A stretch of 64,000 bases of DNA. Source: JBGSMX01 sp963790405. Its GTDB lineage: Bacteria; Actinomycetota; Coriobacteriia; Anaerosomatales; JAGXFU01. The stretch lies in the NCBI GenBank assembly GCA_963790405.1, contig CAWBOJ010000002.1, positions 62,001 through 126,000 of the forward strand, in the 5' to 3' direction. Below the pieces are notes generated by a model. That model did no database searches. It saw only the letters and a list, made by a program, of their open reading frames with translations, and was not told the origin of the DNA. The position numbers and the translations under genes were made by a program. Of the stretch, positions 1 through 8,249 are shown piece by piece (the stretch's first letter is position 1; the number at the start of each line of letters is the position of its first letter).

Positions 1-861
1 GCCCAGCGACTCTACGACCTCGAGTACCCATCGGACCCGGCAACGGGGTGCTCCGAGCGTTTCCGGTGCGGACTGACGCCACATGCGCCCTACACATCCG
101 GCCCCGACCTGCTTCAGGCCGCGCACAAGATCGCTCTGGCCCAGGGCGCGAGTTTCGCGATCCACGCGGCCGAATCCGCAGCCGAAACCGAGCTCATGCG
201 CACCGGCGGCGGCCCGCTGGCTGACGTCGCTTCTCGGCTCGCACACGGGTTCGTATCCCCGGGATCGAGCCCGGTCTCCTACCTCGACTCACTCGGGGTA
301 CTCGACGACGCTATCACCATCCATGCGGTACGCGTGCTTCCCACCGACATCCCGAGAATGAGCCGCCGTGGAGCACGTGTCGTGTTGTGCCCGCGCTCAA
401 ACGAGTACCTGCACAACTCCACGCCGCCCGCGTGGCGCTTCGAGCGCGCCGCAATCCCTCTCGCACTGGGTACGGACTCGCTCGCGAGCAACTCGGACCT
501 CGACTTGTTCGAAGAAGCGCGCGCGCTGCGCAAGATCGAGCCGCGGTTCGATGCCCGCCGACTCATCGAGATCATGACCTCCGGTGGAGCACTGGTGCTC
601 GGGATGCAGAATTCGTTCGGAGAACTGGCAGCCGGGAGACAGGCCGACTTGGCCGTGTTCCACACACCCGGCACCGACGATCCCTACGAGACCCTCATTA
701 AGACCGGCGGCCGAGACACGATAGAGGCGGTCCTGTCCGCTGGCGTATGGCGCATGCTGGGCGGCGCCTCAACCTCGGGCATCAGCGTGATCGAACGGGC
801 ATCTCACCTTGCCGGCCAACACGCAGCTCTTGCGATCGCACTGAACACGCCGGGATTCTAG
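1..861 (+). CDS. Amidohydrolase (aminofutalosine/SAH deaminase-like), 5' partial
   Basis: The reading frame is open from base 1, so the N-terminus lies outside the window; about 286 residues are visible. It belongs to the metal-dependent amidohydrolase superfamily, ATZ/TRZ-deaminase branch. Visible markers are a TPHAPY segment, IHAAES (metal or substrate histidine and glutamate), TIHAV, CPRSN and LGTDSLASN with the catalytic aspartate, followed by the C-terminal beta-sandwich (ELAAGRQADLAVF). Relatives deaminate aminofutalosine (menaquinone synthesis), S-adenosylhomocysteine or guanine; the sequence alone does not settle which. Its last 93 bases overlap the convergent cysteine synthase gene. 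Confidence 0.8.
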   Translation, partial: AQRLYDLEYPSDPATGCSERFRCGLTPHAPYTSGPDLLQAAHKIALAQGASFAIHAAESAAETELMRTGGGPLADVASRLAHGFVSPGSSPVSYLDSLGVLDDAITIHAVRVLPTDIPRMSRRGARVVLCPRSNEYLHNSTPPAWRFERAAIPLALGTDSLASNSDLDLFEEARALRKIEPRFDARRLIEIMTSGGALVLGMQNSFGELAAGRQADLAVFHTPGTDDPYETLIKTGGRDTIEAVLSAGVWRMLGGASTSGISVIERASHLAGQHAALAIALNTPGF

Positions 862-1815
862 CTTCCGTAAGCCCTCCCACAGCGGCGTCGACAGATACCG
901 CTCCCCGGTCGATGGCGCGACCGTGACAACGACGGCCCCCTCGAACTCGGGACGCGCCGCCAAAGCGCACGCGGCCTCGACATTCGCGCCGCTCGAAATG
1001 CCGCACAGCAGGCCTTCCTCGGCAGCAAGACGCCGCGCCATCGCGATCGATACCTCCGCGGTCACGGAGATCACCTCGTCGAGAACGTCTAGATCGAGGT
1101 TGCCGGGGATGAAATTCGCGCCGATACCCTGGATTCCGTGCGGCGCGGGCGTGAGTGCCTCCCCGCGCAGACGCTGGCCGATGATGGGAGACTCGGCAGG
1201 CTCGACGGCTACCACACGCGTAGCGGGACGGACCTCCTTGAGATAGCGACCCGTCCCGGACACGGTGCCGCCCGTCCCCACGCCCGCAACGAATGCGGCG
1301 AGTGTCAGAGCACCCAGGGCCTCGTGGACCTCGGGCCCCGTGGTCGCAACATGCGCGGCCGGATTGGCGGGGTTGTCGAACTGACCCGGGATGAAGACGT
1401 CGTCGCCCTCGGCTGCGAGCTTCTCGGCAGCTTCGACCGATCCACGCATGCCGTCAGCCGCCGGAGTGAGCACGAGCTCGGCGCCGTATGCGGCAGCCAG
1501 CTTGCGACGCTCGATCGACATGCTCTCGGGCATCGTGAGCACGACACGGTAGCCCCGCGCAGCTCCCAGCATCGCCAGTGCAATACCCGTATTTCCCGAG
1601 GTAGGCTCAACGATGACGGTACGTCCGCGTTCGATGATGCCACCGCGCTCCGCCGCGTCGAGCATCGAGCGCCCGATGCGGTCTTTGACCGAACCGCCCG
1701 GGTTGCGAGACTCAAGCTTGAGCGCCACGCGTGCAGGCAGACCCGCCGCGATACGATTCAGGAAGACGATCGGGGTTCCCCCGATGCATGCGGCCACGTC
1801 TGTCCGTATCGCCAT
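769..1815 (-). CDS. cysK: Cysteine synthase (O-acetylserine sulfhydrylase), PLP-dependent
   Basis: Makes L-cysteine from O-acetylserine and sulfide in the cytoplasm. The 348-residue product has the PLP-lysine motif SVKDR, the substrate loop TSGNTG, the glycine-rich GVGTGGTVSG phosphate-binding segment and a C-terminal CGISSGAN. I chose the ATG at 1815 because AGGAGA lies just upstream and the family N-terminus begins there; the frame stays open a further 79 codons upstream without similarity. The usual family end (RYLSTPLW) is followed by about 30 extra residues of low-complexity character that run into the 3' end of the convergent amidohydrolase gene. The extension may be real read-through or the result of a lost stop. 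Confidence 0.92.
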   Translation of the reverse strand: MAIRTDVAACIGGTPIVFLNRIAAGLPARVALKLESRNPGGSVKDRIGRSMLDAAERGGIIERGRTVIVEPTSGNTGIALAMLGAARGYRVVLTMPESMSIERRKLAAAYGAELVLTPAADGMRGSVEAAEKLAAEGDDVFIPGQFDNPANPAAHVATTGPEVHEALGALTLAAFVAGVGTGGTVSGTGRYLKEVRPATRVVAVEPAESPIIGQRLRGEALTPAPHGIQGIGANFIPGNLDLDVLDEVISVTAEVSIAMARRLAAEEGLLCGISSGANVEAACALAARPEFEGAVVVTVAPSTGERYLSTPLWEGLRKLESRRVQCDRKSCVLAGKVRCPFDHADARG

Positions 1816-2012
1816 GAGGTCTCCTCGCAAGGACGCCGATGGTTTCGTGCCATCGACTCTAGGGAGTTGTGCACCCTCAGACAAGTGAGACGCTCCTCGG
1901 ACGTGACCATCAAGCCGATTCCGTGCGAGACTGGTCGTGATACCGGTTCGCCTGAATGCGAGTTGGATATATATAGAAATCGAGTGCCTGTTCCGGGTAC
2001 CAAGGAGGGACC

Positions 2013-2453
2013 ATGCTCGACAGCTGGTTTTGGATTTGGTCAGTTCTTGCACTTGTCTTGCTGGTTGGGGAGATCTTCACGGCCGGCTTCTTCATGCTGC
2101 CGTTCGGCATCGGCGCGATCGTCGCGGCAGGGATGTCGTTTCTCGAAATCGACCCGCTGTGGCAGACGCTGACGTTCATCGCGATCTCAACCGCAGCGTT
2201 CCTGCTGCTCCGGAAAGTGGCCGACCGCATGACGCACGAGCCTCCGGAGAAGATGGGGGCCGACCGTCTCATCGGCAAGCGCGGGTCCGTGATCGAGGAA
2301 CTCACGCCGAACAGTCCGGTCGGCCAGATCAGGGTCGACCGCGAGGAGTGGCGAGCGGACGCGCCCGGAGCGGGTATCGTTCCCGTAGGCACTGAGGTCA
2401 TCGTTGACGGAATCGAGGGAACGCATCTGGTCGTTCGCCTCGCCGAGGACTAG
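2013..2453 (+). CDS. NfeD-family membrane protein
   Basis: A 146-residue protein with about two transmembrane segments in the first 75 residues and a C-terminal OB-fold-like domain (about 80-146, with RGSVIEELTPNSPVGQIRVD), the layout of short NfeD proteins. These partner with SPFH/stomatin proteins in membrane microdomains, and here a slipin gene follows 84 bases downstream on the same strand. The start is set by AAGGAGG 5 bases before the ATG. An AT-rich stretch (gatatatatag near 1968) upstream could be part of a promoter, but no clear -35 box is seen. Confidence 0.85.
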   Translation: MLDSWFWIWSVLALVLLVGEIFTAGFFMLPFGIGAIVAAGMSFLEIDPLWQTLTFIAISTAAFLLLRKVADRMTHEPPEKMGADRLIGKRGSVIEELTPNSPVGQIRVDREEWRADAPGAGIVPVGTEVIVDGIEGTHLVVRLAED

Positions 2454-2537
2454 ATCGAACCGATCGCTTGGCTTGGACCGACCGTTCGATAGGGCTACAC
2501 GCGGAATCGTCCGCGTAGACAAGGGGAGGTCGACGAC

Positions 2538-3485
2538 ATGGGAGGCATTGCCGCAGCAGTCGTGCTGTTGCCGCTGATCTTGCTGCTGCTCGTGTACTTC
2601 GCAACAGCCATCAAGATCGTGCGTCCGTACGAGAAGGGCATTGTCGAGCGGTTCGGCAAGTACCAACGGACGTACGAATCGGGTCTGCACCTGATCCTGC
2701 CGTTCATCGACCGCCTCACCAAGGTGGACATGCGCGAGAACGTCGTCGATGTTCCGCCGCAAGAGGTCATCACGAAGGACAACGTCGTCGTCACCGTCGA
2801 CGCGGTCGTGTACTACGAGGCCACCGACCCGGTGAAGCTCATGTACAACGTCGCGAACTTCTACCTGGCGGCGACCAAGCTTGCCCAGACCAACCTGCGT
2901 AACGTCATCGGCGAGATGCAGCTGGACGAGTCGCTCACCTCGCGCGAGAAGATCAACGCCGCGCTGCGGCAGATCCTCGACGACGCTACCGACAAATGGG
3001 GCGTGCGTATCGTGCGCGTCGAGCTGCAGCGCATCGAGCCGCCGGTCGACGTGACCGAGGCCATGCACCGCCAGATGAAGGCCGAGCGTACCCGTCGCGC
3101 CCTGATCCTCGAGGCCGACGGCGACAAGCAGGCCGCCATCACGCGCGCCGAGGGTACGAAGCAGGCCGCGATCCTGGGCGCTGAAGGTCAGGCACAGGCA
3201 ATCAAAGAAGTCGCCACTGCCGAGAAGTTCCAGAAGATCGCGCTTGCCGAAGGTGAAGCCAGCGCCATCACCAACGTCTTCAAGGCGATCCACGACGGCG
3301 GGCCGACCAACGACCTGATCGCGATCCGCTATCTGGATGCGCTTGCTTCGATTGCGAATGGCCAGGCCAACAAGGTATTCCTGCCGATGGAAGTCAGCGG
3401 GATCCTCGGCAGCATCGCCGGCATCGGCGAGCTGTTCAAAGAAGACGCCACCGGGCCCAAGCTGGTGCCGCCGGTAAGCGAGTAG
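2538..3485 (+). CDS. Slipin / SPFH (band 7) membrane protein, QmcA-like
   Basis: A 315-residue stomatin-family protein: one N-terminal membrane segment (about 5-27), an SPFH domain beginning IVRPYEKGIVERFGKY, then an alanine/glutamate-rich coiled coil (about 190-250, with repeated AEG and QAA units) and a short C-terminal tail. Family members oligomerise at the membrane and are usually encoded beside NfeD, as here. GGGGAGG precedes the ATG by about 9 bases. A strong intrinsic terminator follows the stop by about 55 bases, so nfeD-slipin is probably a two-gene unit. Confidence 0.9.
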   Translation: MGGIAAAVVLLPLILLLLVYFATAIKIVRPYEKGIVERFGKYQRTYESGLHLILPFIDRLTKVDMRENVVDVPPQEVITKDNVVVTVDAVVYYEATDPVKLMYNVANFYLAATKLAQTNLRNVIGEMQLDESLTSREKINAALRQILDDATDKWGVRIVRVELQRIEPPVDVTEAMHRQMKAERTRRALILEADGDKQAAITRAEGTKQAAILGAEGQAQAIKEVATAEKFQKIALAEGEASAITNVFKAIHDGGPTNDLIAIRYLDALASIANGQANKVFLPMEVSGILGSIAGIGELFKEDATGPKLVPPVSE

Positions 3486-3539
3486 GGCGAAGGGCTAGGC
3501 GCCGGCAGTGCGCCGTGCTCAGACAGTCTCGACTTCGAA

Positions 3540-3567
3540 GAGGCCGCCCCACACGGGGCGGCCTTTC
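3540..3567 (+). terminator. Intrinsic terminator after the nfeD-slipin pair
   Basis: A perfect GGCCGCCCC / GGGGCGGCC stem with an ACAC loop is followed by TTT. It sits 55 bases after the slipin stop and ends the forward transcript ahead of the convergent cytochrome gene. Confidence 0.8.
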
Positions 3568-3574
3568 TGCGTAA

Positions 3575-3658
3575 CTGCGCGCGTTGCGAACTGCCCCGCT
3601 ACCCCTGGCGCCAGAACCCCTGTCGGGGCCTGCGCGCGTTGCGGACTACCCCGCTGCC
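3575..3658. repeat. Imperfect direct repeat, two copies of about 29 bp
   Basis: CTGCGCGCGTTGCG begins at 3575 and recurs at 3630, and each copy continues into a similar ACTRCCCCGCT segment. The second copy ends at the 3' end of the cytochrome gene. Two copies only, so this is a small local duplication and not a CRISPR array. No function is evident. Confidence 0.5.
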
Positions 3659-3659
3659 G

Positions 3660-4868
3660 CTACGGCAATGCGGCCCCCGGGTGGCAGTTGGTGCACAGGT
3701 CGTCGTATTCCTCGACGAGCATGTTCGCGTTCATCGTCTCGTGCGGGAAGTTCTGGAACGGCGGGTTGTCGTACTCCCAGCCGTCAACCCAATCCGTCCC
3801 GCCCCAGTACACGCCGTCAGCGTCCCATACCTCGGCTGTCTCGGCGTCGGCTACGGAGCCGTCTCCGACCAGCTCCCCCACGCTGCGTGCATCCTCATGA
3901 CACTGCTGGCAGATCGGGGCATGGCCCTCTTGTTCCTCGGTGCGCGGGTACGGCATGAGGTAGCCACGGTTGCCGGCGGCATCGGGCGCCTCGGGCCAAC
4001 CGTGCGCGCTCCCCGGGGGAACGTAGACGCCCCCCATCGGACCCACCACCGTTTCCGAGGTCGGATCGTCGCTGTCCAGAATCGCCGTGTTGTCGTAGAC
4101 GTAGGGCGAATCCGTGCTCACCGTACTTTCCACCGGATGATTCATCACTGCCTCGCCCGAACTGCGCCCCGCATGACATCCGAGGCACCAGTCCGACCCA
4201 TACTCGGCAGTCGCTGTCGTTGCTCCGGTGGGCTGCTGACGCAGGAGGCGCGACGAGCGAATCGCAGGGTGGTCATAGCGAATCCGTCGTCTGTCGCCAA
4301 GGAACGCGTCTACGACGTTGCTTCCGTGCGGGCTGTGGCAGTCAGTGCAGATCAGCGTCCCATCAGGACCCTTGAACACTCGCTCGGCGTCGCCGCCGTC
4401 GCTGGCATCACCGCCAGGAATGATCGTGTCTTCGTTGTAGGAGTGGCCACCGGCAGGCGCGACGCCCGTACGAGCCTCGATCACACCGTACACGCCGTTG
4501 CCGCCGGTTCCGTCGTGACAACTGAAGCAGGTGTCGACGATCGTGGCTTCGGGGAGCAGAAGGATGCCGTCCGCAGGTCCGTTGTGCACTGAGTGGCAGT
4601 TGTCGCATTTCGACGTGCCGGTTGTGTAGCCACCGTGCGGTCCGGCGAAACTACCCTGCTCATAGCCGGGCAAGGCTGCATCATCGTCATCGCCGTGGCA
4701 CGAGTCGCAGTCCATGTCCGGATAGCTGGCATGTGGATGGCAGTAGGAGCAACCGCCGCCCTTGAGATCGTTCGGCTCTTCGTATGCACTGGCTACGGGA
4801 GGGTCCGCGAGAATAGCGAGCGCGGCGAGCAAGAGCACACCCACGACAACAAGGCGCGCGCTGAGCAT
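3660..4868 (-). CDS. Secreted octaheme c-type cytochrome
   Basis: About 402 residues with eight CXXCH haem-attachment motifs in order: CSYCH, CDSCH, CDNCH, CFSCH, CTDCH, CLGCH, CQQCH and CTNCH. A signal peptide (hydrophobic run from VVVGVLLLAALAIL, cleavage near ASA) implies export and haem attachment outside the membrane. I use the ATG at 4868; a TTG at 4913 with GGGGG upstream is an alternative that adds 15 residues. Such cytochromes carry electrons in anaerobic respiration or extracellular electron transfer, but the acceptor cannot be read from the sequence. No ccs/ccm haem-ligation system is evident nearby; a 221-residue membrane protein at 14.0 kb and CcdA at 31.7 kb are only weak hints. 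Confidence 0.85.
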   Translation of the reverse strand: MLSARLVVVGVLLLAALAILADPPVASAYEEPNDLKGGGCSYCHPHASYPDMDCDSCHGDDDDAALPGYEQGSFAGPHGGYTTGTSKCDNCHSVHNGPADGILLLPEATIVDTCFSCHDGTGGNGVYGVIEARTGVAPAGGHSYNEDTIIPGGDASDGGDAERVFKGPDGTLICTDCHSPHGSNVVDAFLGDRRRIRYDHPAIRSSRLLRQQPTGATTATAEYGSDWCLGCHAGRSSGEAVMNHPVESTVSTDSPYVYDNTAILDSDDPTSETVVGPMGGVYVPPGSAHGWPEAPDAAGNRGYLMPYPRTEEQEGHAPICQQCHEDARSVGELVGDGSVADAETAEVWDADGVYWGGTDWVDGWEYDNPPFQNFPHETMNANMLVEEYDDLCTNCHPGAALP

Positions 4869-5014
4869 GCACCGTGAATTCGCAATCGATTGTTCGGTTA
4901 TTGGCAGTCTCAAGCGACCCCCTGAGTCGCCTCTCAGGGTACCGTCTGAGCGTCGGTGAACACAACTGACCGAGGATGAACCGCTGAACGCACTGCCGAA
5001 GGCGGAACGCTAGG

Positions 5015-5674
5015 CTACCCGCGCTTCGGCTTGACCTCCACGGTCACGAAGACCTCGCCATCCCTCACCGTGACGGGATAGGTCCTCACGTCGGCGTTGG
5101 GATGGTCGGTCGTGCCATCGCGCACGTCGTAGCGCCAGCCGTGCCACGCACACATCACGTGGTAGCCGTCCATGAAACCCTCGCCGAGCGGGCCGAAGGC
5201 ATGGCGACACACGTTGGACAGCGCGAAGAACTCATCGCCCACCCTCGCGACCGCAATGTCACGCTTGCCGACCTTCACGTGGCGAATCTGCCCCGGCGCC
5301 ACGTCATCGACCGAGAACACCGGCACTTCGACAGCCCCTTCGGGCTCCTCGATCACGCCGAGCAGCTCCTCGCCGTCCTCGACTTCTTTGAGAATGAACA
5401 GCCCACACCAGCACTTCTTGATGGCGGCGAATTCATCGCGGTAGAACGGGATGCACGGGCACACGATGTTCGCGTCCTCTTTCGCATCCCCGGTCCGGAC
5501 CCGACACGGACAGTAGATGTCGCCCGCCTCGGCCAGAATCTCGAGCTCGCTTTCGAGCACTTCGTCCACGAACTCGGTCTCGGTGTTGAACTTGTAGCCC
5601 AACCGCTCGACGAACGGTGCCATGAACGTCTTCAAATCGTCGATCGTCGTTGACTCATCGAACATTCGCCGCAT
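5015..5674 (-). CDS. Ferredoxin-thioredoxin reductase catalytic domain fused to a Rieske domain
   Basis: A 219-residue two-domain protein. Residues about 10-100 match the FTR catalytic (beta) subunit: cysteines in CPC (55-57), CPC (72-74) and CWC (88-90), which in the family hold a 4Fe-4S cluster next to a redox-active disulfide. Residues about 117-215 form a Rieske 2Fe-2S domain with CRH (156-158) and CAWH (175-178). Known FTRs reduce thioredoxin with ferredoxin electrons; the Rieske domain could be the electron entry or relay. The ATG at 5674 has GAGGGG 10 bases upstream; an ATG at 5665 is the alternative. A glutaredoxin gene lies 43 bases upstream on the same strand and is a plausible partner. 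Confidence 0.87.
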   Translation of the reverse strand: MRRMFDESTTIDDLKTFMAPFVERLGYKFNTETEFVDEVLESELEILAEAGDIYCPCRVRTGDAKEDANIVCPCIPFYRDEFAAIKKCWCGLFILKEVEDGEELLGVIEEPEGAVEVPVFSVDDVAPGQIRHVKVGKRDIAVARVGDEFFALSNVCRHAFGPLGEGFMDGYHVMCAWHGWRYDVRDGTTDHPNADVRTYPVTVRDGEVFVTVEVKPKRG

Positions 5675-5717
5675 GCGCGACCATCCCCTCGTCGAAACGG
5701 ATCCGCGTAGCAGTGCG

Positions 5718-5963
5718 CTAGAGATTGAGCAATTGCTTGATGCGCTTCTTGTTGAAACCGACGATTGCCTCCTCGCCGATGACCACCACGGGGAACGACT
5801 TGCCGCCGGAAACACGCTGAACCTCTGCGATCGCCTCTTCCCGCTCGTCACCTTCGAGCAGGTCGACCTCGATCAACTCGTAGTCAACGTCATTGGCATC
5901 GAGGTACTTGCGGGTCATGCGGCAGTATGGGCACGTCGACAGCGCGTAAAGTTTGATCTGCAT
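5718..5963 (-). CDS. Glutaredoxin-like protein
   Basis: An 81-residue glutaredoxin/NrdH-size protein with the active-site motif CPYC near the N-terminus (YALSTCPYCRMT) and a cis-proline region (KSFPVVVI) typical of the thioredoxin fold. The ATG at 5963 has AGGAGG 8 bases upstream. It is the first gene of a two-gene unit with the FTR-Rieske fusion, which suggests that the fusion reduces this small redoxin. That role is inferred from context only. Confidence 0.88.
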   Translation of the reverse strand: MQIKLYALSTCPYCRMTRKYLDANDVDYELIEVDLLEGDEREEAIAEVQRVSGGKSFPVVVIGEEAIVGFNKKRIKQLLNL

Positions 5964-5988
5964 CTGCCAGCCTCCTGGTATATTGCAT

Positions 5989-6013
5989 GCGGCGTGCATT
6001 CGCCGCACGCCGC
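5989..6013. promoter_or_regulatory. Inverted repeat in the divergent glutaredoxin/flavoprotein promoter region
   Basis: GCGGCGTGC and GCACGCCGC face each other across a 7-base loop, midway in the 131-base gap between the divergent glutaredoxin and flavoprotein genes. The position suits an operator for a shared regulator, but it could also be a simple RNA hairpin. No regulator gene is adjacent. Confidence 0.4.
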
Positions 6014-6094
6014 TCACTTCTACGTGTATTCCCGTTCCGGGGTGTAGCGATTCGCGATGTTACGGGTAGGAAACAGCAGTACGGGGGAGTTTCC

Positions 6095-7363
6095 ATGCAA
6101 ACAAGCTCAGGATCTGCCGAGGAGACCGGCAAGCGCCGGATACTGATCGCCGGTGGCGGCTACGCCGGAACAACGCTTGCCGTGAACCTTGGACGCGCAA
6201 TCAAGCCAAGTGACAACCTCGAAGTGATGCTCGTCGAGCCCAATCCGTGTCAGCAGGCGCTTTCGGAACTCGACCTGGTGGCCGTGGGACCCACGCGAGC
6301 CGAGTTCTGCGAACTGTGGCACCCCACCGTGTTCAAGGACCTACCGGTCACCGTGCGCTACGACCGGGTGGACTCGGTCGATCCGCACGCGAAGACCGTC
6401 ACGCTCGGCCCTCGCGGCGAGGCCACACAGACCGTCACCTACTGGCGTCTCGTGATCGCAACGGGCGCGATCGCCTTCGTGCCGCCGGTTCCGGGTCTGG
6501 CCGAGCACGCCGTAACCATGTGGTCGGTCGCCGATGCCCAGGAGCTGCAACGCCGTATCGAAGCAGCGTTCAAGTCCGCCGCGAAACTAGGTTCTGCCGA
6601 GGAGCGTCAGCGCGCGCTCAGCTTCACCGTCATCGGCGGAGGTGCCACCGGCATCGAGATCGTCGGAACCCTCGGCCAGATGCTTCCCAAGCGGGCATCC
6701 TCGGCAGGGCTCGATCCGGCTGACTTGCGCGTCCGGCTCATCGAGGGACGCTCACAAATCCTCTTCGATCTGCCGGACCCTCAGCGCGCCAGAGCGGTGC
6801 GTAGGCTCGAGCAGATGGGGGTCGAACTCATTCTGGGCTCGATGGTGGAGAGCGTCGAAGAAGGTGTGGTGCACCTCGCGGGCGGGCAAGCTGTCGATGC
6901 AAACGTGCTGGTGTTCTGCGGCGGCGCCAAGGCCGACCCGGACGCGATCGGCTGGGGTCTGGCGGCAGACAACGCCGGCCGTCTCGTGGTCGATCAGACC
7001 AGCCGCTCCGAGCTCTACCCCGACGTCTACAGCACCGGCGACGTCTCGTCGTTCCGCGATCCCGAGGGCAACCGCACGCTTCCCATGCTCGCGCAGTTCG
7101 CGATCCGTGAATCACAGCATGCTTCGGGCAACCTGCTTCGCGAGGCGCGTGGCGATGAACCGATACCGTTCGAGCCGCATATGCATGGCGAGTTCGTGAG
7201 CGTGGGACCTCGCTGGGGTGTGGGCTGGATGTTCGGCATGAATGTGAGCGGCATCCCCGCCATCATCATGAAGCGACTCACGTACGTGCTGTACTGGTGG
7301 CAGATCGGCGGCGTGAAGCTCGCCTGGCACCGCACGCGCGAGCTGCTCGCGATGCAGCGCTAG
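6095..7363 (+). CDS. FAD-dependent pyridine nucleotide oxidoreductase, type II NADH dehydrogenase-like
   Basis: A 422-residue flavoprotein of the NDH-2/sulfide:quinone reductase superfamily. It shows an N-terminal FAD-binding GGGYAG motif, a second dinucleotide fold for NAD(P)H (IGGGATGIE) and the STGDVS segment that closes the FAD site. A C-terminal hydrophobic/amphipathic stretch (YVLYWWQIGG) could anchor it to the membrane. NDH-2 enzymes pass electrons from NADH to quinone without pumping protons. No cysteine pair typical of sulfide:quinone reductases was noticed, which favours NDH-2. GGGGGAG lies 7 bases before the ATG. Confidence 0.82.
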   Translation: MQTSSGSAEETGKRRILIAGGGYAGTTLAVNLGRAIKPSDNLEVMLVEPNPCQQALSELDLVAVGPTRAEFCELWHPTVFKDLPVTVRYDRVDSVDPHAKTVTLGPRGEATQTVTYWRLVIATGAIAFVPPVPGLAEHAVTMWSVADAQELQRRIEAAFKSAAKLGSAEERQRALSFTVIGGGATGIEIVGTLGQMLPKRASSAGLDPADLRVRLIEGRSQILFDLPDPQRARAVRRLEQMGVELILGSMVESVEEGVVHLAGGQAVDANVLVFCGGAKADPDAIGWGLAADNAGRLVVDQTSRSELYPDVYSTGDVSSFRDPEGNRTLPMLAQFAIRESQHASGNLLREARGDEPIPFEPHMHGEFVSVGPRWGVGWMFGMNVSGIPAIIMKRLTYVLYWWQIGGVKLAWHRTRELLAMQR

Positions 7364-7424
7364 CACGGGAGCGCCGCTCGAAACGCGAACCCCGGATGTC
7401 GGTGGTGTGCGCTAGAATCGGCGC

Positions 7425-8249
7425 ATGCCCGAACCAGTGCCCGTACTCTCATCTGAATCGCCCACAAACGGGGCCGATCTGCGCGTAGTCGTTCTCGGCT
7501 CCGGGTCATCGGGCAACGCCACCGTTGTGAGCTGCGGAGACTCGGCGGTTCTGATCGATGTGGGGTTCTCCGCGCGTGAAACGGTGAGACGGCTTGAGTG
7601 CGCGGGCATCGAAGCCTCGTCGGTGACCGCGATCGTCGTCACGCACGAACACACCGACCACATCAGCGGAGTGCGCGTGCTGGCCAAGCGACTCGGTGTG
7701 CCCGTGTACGCGTCAGCCGGGACGCGGCAGGCAGGTGGGCTCGACGAAACCGTCGCCGACCCGCGCACCCTGCTTGCGGGCGAACAGGCGCGCATCGGCC
7801 CGTTCGATGTCGTCGCGTTTCGTACCGAGCACGACGCTGCCGAACCCATCGGCCTGCGTTTCGTGACCCCGAACGGCATCGCCTTCGGCCTCGCGACCGA
7901 CACCGGCCACATCACGCCTCGAATCGCCGAGGGCCTGGCTGGCTGCGCGATCGTCGCCCTCGAGCACAATCACGATGTCGACATGCTCGTGAACGGGCCC
8001 TACCCGTGGTTTCTCAAGAAGCGCATCCTATCCGAGCACGGGCACCTCTCCAACGACGCCGCGGCAGAGGCGATCGACCTGCTCGCACACGACGGCCTCG
8101 AAGCGATCGTCATGATGCACCTCTCGCGCACCAACAACGAGCCCGACCGCGCCTCACGCGCTTCGCAAGCGGCGCTCGATCGCCTGGGACACGGCGCCCG
8201 CGTGTGGTGCTCGCGTCCCGACACACACTGCCTCATCGACCGCTTCTAG
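7425..8249 (+). CDS. Metallo-beta-lactamase-fold hydrolase, WalJ/YycJ-like
   Basis: A 274-residue protein opening with GSGSSGNATVV and carrying the metal-binding motif HEHTDH, a later DTGH and EHNHD, the pattern of the YycJ/WalJ branch of metallo-beta-lactamase-fold proteins (putative exonuclease or phosphodiesterase). The family often sits beside walKR, but not here. Its stop codon and the stop of the convergent ABC ATPase gene share the palindrome CTAG at 8246-8249. Confidence 0.85.
   Translation: MPEPVPVLSSESPTNGADLRVVVLGSGSSGNATVVSCGDSAVLIDVGFSARETVRRLECAGIEASSVTAIVVTHEHTDHISGVRVLAKRLGVPVYASAGTRQAGGLDETVADPRTLLAGEQARIGPFDVVAFRTEHDAAEPIGLRFVTPNGIAFGLATDTGHITPRIAEGLAGCAIVALEHNHDVDMLVNGPYPWFLKKRILSEHGHLSNDAAAEAIDLLAHDGLEAIVMMHLSRTNNEPDRASRASQAALDRLGHGARVWCSRPDTHCLIDRF

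Noticed and set aside
3575..3658. CRISPR-like direct repeats
   Set aside because: Only two imperfect copies and no spacer pattern or cas genes.
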